22,819 nt of DNA from CAISGS01 sp044346445 (GTDB taxonomy: Bacteria; Pseudomonadota; Alphaproteobacteria; Caulobacterales; Caulobacteraceae). Under the pieces are notes generated by a model that saw nothing but the letters and a program-made list of their open reading frames with translations, was not told the DNA's origin and did no database searches. Position numbers and translations under genes: made by a program. The number at the start of each line of letters is the position of its first letter. Position 1 is the stretch's first letter. Positions 22,493-22,819 of the stretch are shown piece after piece. The DNA is taken from the NCBI GenBank assembly GCA_044346445.1, contig JBIIZD010000038.1, forward strand, positions 1-22,819, written 5' to 3'.

Positions 22493-22819
22493 TTAGAACT
22501 GGTAGCCGACAGTCACGCCATAGGTCTTTGGCGGGGCCATAGAGCCGACCCGGACGCTGCTGAACAGGGGCGCGGTGATGATATTGTTCGAGATGATGAA
22601 CTTATCGGTCAGGTTACGACCCCAGACATCCACGCTCCAACGCTTGGTGACATCGGTAAACCGCGCACCGGCATTGACCGTGGAATAGCCGCCCTGGGTG
22701 GCATCGGCATTATTGAACTCGGTGAAGTAAACCCGGTCCTGCCAATTGATATCGCCGTGCAGGTTCAGGCTGCCAATCTCGCCGACGGGCATGTCATAGC
22801 TGGCGGCCAGACGCACCGT
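22493..22819 (-). CDS. TonB-dependent receptor, C-terminal part
   Basis: Only the last 108 residues are inside the window; the gene continues past 22819. The sequence is a run of amphipathic outer-membrane beta strands (LNLHGDINWQDRVYFTEFNN, YSTVNAGARFTD, WSVDVWGRNLTDKFIISNNI, TYGVTVGYQF). It ends in the terminal phenylalanine needed for barrel insertion by BAM. The motifs VDVWGRNLTDK and PKTYGVTVGYQF are typical of TonB-dependent receptors of sphingomonads and caulobacters. The substrate cannot be told from this part. A strong terminator follows the stop. Confidence 0.88.
   Translation of the reverse strand, partial: TVRLAASYDMPVGEIGSLNLHGDINWQDRVYFTEFNNADATQGGYSTVNAGARFTDVTKRWSVDVWGRNLTDKFIISNNIITAPLFSSVRVGSMAPPKTYGVTVGYQF

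Overview
The window looks like a chromosomal segment of a GC-rich alphaproteobacterium. The evidence is the gene order RNase D - lptC - lptA - lptB - rpoN - hpf - ptsN, a short RNase D, an NDUFA9-type complex I-associated protein and a complete gene transfer agent (GTA) structural cluster. A Caulobacterales-like host fits best, but this is inference from gene order and protein style, not a database result.

Layout. Positions 1-254 (minus) hold the start of an NDUFA9-like NAD(P)-binding protein. A tRNA-Leu(CAG) with its own promoter and terminator follows (385-559, plus). Next is a gene-poor stretch (560-1041) with what looks like the stump of an IS3-type insertion sequence. From 1042 to 6619 on the plus strand run RNase D, the lipopolysaccharide-transport genes lptC, lptA and lptB, sigma-54 (rpoN), the ribosome hibernation factor hpf and the nitrogen-PTS EIIA gene ptsN. 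A DnaJ/CbpA-type co-chaperone (6634-7572, minus) converges on ptsN.

The core is a GTA cluster read on the minus strand from 21122 down to 7637. In transcription order it holds small terminase (g1), large terminase (g2), portal (g3), a membrane/coiled-coil protein (g3.5), prohead protease (g4), HK97 capsid (g5), head-tail connector (g6), head closure (g7), tail terminator (g8), tail tube (g9), two small tail chaperone-like proteins (g10, g10.1), a very short tape measure (g11), distal tail protein (g12), hub (g13), NlpC/P60 peptidase (g14) and the giant host-recognition protein (g15). All are intact and in the same order as in Rhodobacter capsulatus GTA. No integrase, repressor, replication or lysis gene is present. 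Many junctions are 4-nt stop/start overlaps, so the genes are probably translationally coupled.

Divergent from the GTA start is a three-gene plus-strand operon (21362-22369): a DUF3467-like protein, a small protein with a motif resembling BECR-fold (PBECR-type) nucleases, and a DUF2283 protein. It resembles a toxin-antitoxin module and is the least described part of the window. The window ends in the C-terminal part of a TonB-dependent receptor (minus) with a clear rho-independent terminator.
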